This document shows, one piece after another, positions 62,200 through 64,000 of a stretch of 64,000 nt of DNA. This DNA is from Pseudoclavibacter sp. Marseille-Q3772 (GTDB lineage: Bacteria > Actinomycetota > Actinomycetes > Actinomycetales > Microbacteriaceae): NCBI RefSeq assembly GCF_916618895.1, contig NZ_OU745391.1:62001-126000 (forward strand), written 5' to 3'. The notes under the pieces are model-generated. The model had not been told where the DNA came from, did not search any database, and saw only the letters and a program-made list of their open reading frames with translations. A program made the position numbers and the translations under genes. Position 1 is the stretch's first letter; each line of letters starts with the position of its first letter.

Positions 62200-63306
62200 C
62201 TAGTCGAAATGCAGCGGAAGCCGGCGCCCCGCCAAACCCTGGGGCCGGACGCGGATCGCGTCCGCGGCTTGCTGCAGCGCGCGAGCTGCCGGATCGTCAG
62301 GATGGGACAGCACGATCGGCTCGCCGCTATCACCTGCGGCGCGCAGCGGCTCGCTAACCGGAACATTCGCGATCAGCGGCACACCGAGCTTATTCGCAAC
62401 CTGCTCGCCACCGCCCGAGCCGAACAGCGCAAACTCGCTGCCATCCGCCAACACCGTAGGCGAGAGCGTCTCAATCACGCCGATCACCCGCTGACCCGTT
62501 TTCTCTGCGAGGGCACCAGAACGCCACGCCACCTCGGCGGCGGCGGGCTGCGGCGTGGTGACTACGAGCACCTCGCTGCGGGGAAGCAGCTGCGCCAGCG
62601 AGATGGCGATATCGCCAGTACCTGGCGGTAGATCAATCAGCAGCACGTCGAGGTCGCCGAAGAACACATCGCGCAGGAACTGCTCTAAGGTACGGTGCAG
62701 CATCGGGCCGCGCCAGGCAACGACTTCACCTGGATTGCGCAGGAACATGCCGATGGAGACCGCTTTGACATCGTGCGCAATCGGCGGCAGCATGAGTTCA
62801 CCAACCTGGGTTGGTTGCGCTTCGGGAGGTAGGCCCAGCAGTCCCGGTACCGAAAAGCCGTACACATCCGCATCCACAACACCAACGCGTAATCCGCTCG
62901 CGGCAAGGGATGCGGCCAGGTTTACGGTGACTGTCGATTTGCCAACACCACCCTTACCGCTGGTGACTGCAATGATGCGCGTCAGCGAGTCGGGTCCAAA
63001 GGGGTGAGTGTCGCGCTTGCCGCGAAGCTTCGTGGTGAGGTCCTTGCGCTGCTGCGGTGTCATCACGCCGATACGCAGCGTGTACTCGGTGTCGCCGCAG
63101 GTACGGTCCAGAGCGGCGCGTACATCGGCCTCAATTCGACTCGCTGCGGGGCAACCAACGATGGTGAGCAGTACCTCGACGTGCACGCAGCCAGCGTCGT
63201 CTATGTCAATCTCGCTGACCATGCCGAGCTCGGTGAGTGGTCTGCGGAGTTCTGGATCTTGGACTTCGCTCAGCGCCTGCCAGACTCGGTCTCGCAGCTC
63301 AGTCAT
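62200..63306 (-). CDS. mrp: Mrp/NBP35-family Fe-S cluster carrier ATPase
   Basis: 368 residues. N-terminal MIP18 domain (VWQALSEVQDPELRRPLTELGMV), then ATPase with deviant Walker A TSGKGGVGKST and VDADVYGFSVPGLLGLP, and DLPPGTGDIAI. No CxxC pair is present in the C-terminal region where Mrp normally binds the cluster. Its start overlaps the DUF1003 stop by 4 nt, so it is coupled to that gene. Confidence 0.9.
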   Translation of the reverse strand: MTELRDRVWQALSEVQDPELRRPLTELGMVSEIDIDDAGCVHVEVLLTIVGCPAASRIEADVRAALDRTCGDTEYTLRIGVMTPQQRKDLTTKLRGKRDTHPFGPDSLTRIIAVTSGKGGVGKSTVTVNLAASLAASGLRVGVVDADVYGFSVPGLLGLPPEAQPTQVGELMLPPIAHDVKAVSIGMFLRNPGEVVAWRGPMLHRTLEQFLRDVFFGDLDVLLIDLPPGTGDIAISLAQLLPRSEVLVVTTPQPAAAEVAWRSGALAEKTGQRVIGVIETLSPTVLADGSEFALFGSGGGEQVANKLGVPLIANVPVSEPLRAAGDSGEPIVLSHPDDPAARALQQAADAIRVRPQGLAGRRLPLHFD

Positions 63307-63929
63307 TCGCTCTCACGCTCGGGCGACGCGGGCGAGTCTGCGCGCTGTTGCTGGTCGAGTTCGCGTTCGTACTGACGCTGTTCGATCTCCTCGACCATGG
63401 CGCGGACTTCCGCCCGTACGAAGTCCTTGGATGCGAGTTCGCTGGCCAGCATCCGCAGGGCAACCATCTCGCGGGTGAGATACTCCAGGTCGGCGACCTG
63501 TCGCTCTGCTCGCTGACGGTCTTGCTCAATCTGTACGCGGTCACGGTCATCCTGGCGGTTCTGTGCCAACAGAATCATCGGTGCCGCGTAGGAGGCCTGC
63601 AGCGAGAGCGCCAGTGTCAACGCGATAAAGCCGAGATCTGCAGAGTCGAACCGCCAATTGGGTGGGGCGACGGAGTTCCAGATCATCCAGGCCGCGACGA
63701 ATACTGACAGGATGAGTAGGAATGCCGGGGTGCCCATCCCACGGGCAATTGCTTCCATAGAGCGGCCGAGCAAATCCCGGCTGCCGCGTTCCTTGCGCTC
63801 TGACCGATCGCCTCGCTCTGTTCGCTCAGCGCGATCGTGACGAGAACCTTCCTGGCGGCGTTTGCGTGACTGCTGTCGCGCGGTTTTTGGCACAAACAGC
63901 AGCTCGTCGTTCTGATCGATTTCAGCCAC
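63303..63929 (-). CDS. DUF1003 membrane protein
   Basis: 208 residues from the GTG at 63929, which has GGAGG 5 nt upstream; the ATG at 63941 has none. Two membrane helices (FLLILSVFVAAWMIWNSV; FIALTLALSLQASYAAPMILLAQN), then DRDRVQIEQDRQRAERQVADLEYLTREMVALR, the DUF1003 core. Basic at the N-terminus. Commonly sits between an MgtE-like gene and mrp; function unknown. Confidence 0.88.
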   Translation of the reverse strand: MAEIDQNDELLFVPKTARQQSRKRRQEGSRHDRAERTERGDRSERKERGSRDLLGRSMEAIARGMGTPAFLLILSVFVAAWMIWNSVAPPNWRFDSADLGFIALTLALSLQASYAAPMILLAQNRQDDRDRVQIEQDRQRAERQVADLEYLTREMVALRMLASELASKDFVRAEVRAMVEEIEQRQYERELDQQQRADSPASPERESE

Positions 63930-64000
63930 GGGTACCTCCATTCGCCACCGATGGGAGGGTGATCGAGGCAGTCGCGGGTGCGGAGTCGGCCCGATCGTCA
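63922..64000 (-). CDS. C-terminal end of a gene continuing beyond the window
   Basis: The frame DDRADSAPATASITLPSVANGGTRG then TGA (63922-63924) covers 25 codons and the stop overlaps the DUF1003 GTG by 8 nt. In related genomes this place is taken by an MgtE-domain/CBS protein, which fits, but the residues here are only a disordered tail. Confidence 0.55.
   Translation of the reverse strand, partial: DDRADSAPATASITLPSVANGGTRG

Noticed and set aside
1..64000. tRNA or rRNA genes
   Set aside because: I looked at the intergenic regions for CCA-proximal stems, TTCGAATC-type loops and rRNA blocks and saw no credible candidate.

Overview
The window is high-GC actinobacterial DNA and most resembles a Microbacteriaceae-like genome. 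Supporting signs are the block DUF1003 - Mrp - TatB - O-methyltransferase - DUF3117 at the right end, TypA followed by FdxA, the two-cysteine-cluster ferredoxin, Tat-lipoprotein transporters, DtxR-type iron control, and many start codons that carry a TAnnnT hexamer 6-8 nt upstream instead of a Shine-Dalgarno sequence (leaderless transcription). The octamer GGATGCGG/CCGCATCC is strikingly common in the core DNA and I did not see it in the segments I judge to be transferred. No rRNA, tRNA or CRISPR array was found.

Layout. 1-3.5 kb: rmuC, then a scar in which a frameshifted PadR regulator is joined to a fragment of an alpha/beta hydrolase, a transferred thioredoxin-reductase-like flavoprotein and a decayed IS1249-type transposase. 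3.5-13.1 kb: a hypothetical protein, a class III aminotransferase, a DEDDh exonuclease, a PemK/MazF-like toxin-fold protein, a four-gene polyamine ABC transporter (potA-potD-potB-potC) and ychF. 13.2-17 kb: an AT-richer accessory segment with an orphan membrane/coiled-coil protein, a RloC/PrrC-like ATPase (probable anticodon-nuclease-type defence protein) and what looks like a GIY-YIG protein lacking its catalytic end. 17-25.3 kb: VOC, monooxygenase and TPR genes, a MOSC gene plus its deleted duplicate, and a cell-envelope group (HTH regulator, vWA protein, Ser/Thr kinase, NodB deacetylase).

25.3-32 kb is the most unusual part: a type VII-secretion-associated module (YbaB-like protein, WXG100-like protein, 633-aa polymorphic toxin with a PD-(D/E)xK-like C-terminus) followed by five tandem paralogues of about 170 aa, most simply read as an array of immunity genes that has expanded and recombined. 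32-41 kb: SPFH protein, an iron-box-controlled siderophore-interacting protein, a zinc alcohol dehydrogenase, a dicarboxylate symporter, a hydrolase/MOSC pair and an operator-controlled methyltransferase. 41-45.8 kb: ddh and trpB, the latter behind a complete tryptophan attenuator with a 10-residue leader peptide containing Trp-Trp, then DUF808 and an aminotransferase. 45.8-64 kb: thiol peroxidase, the AmmeMemoRadiSam trio, patatin, Rieske protein, MalQ, CPBP protease, TypA, FdxA, citrate synthase, a PIG-V-like glycosyltransferase coupled to a 34-aa leaderless ORF, superoxide dismutase, DUF3117, TatB, Mrp and DUF1003.
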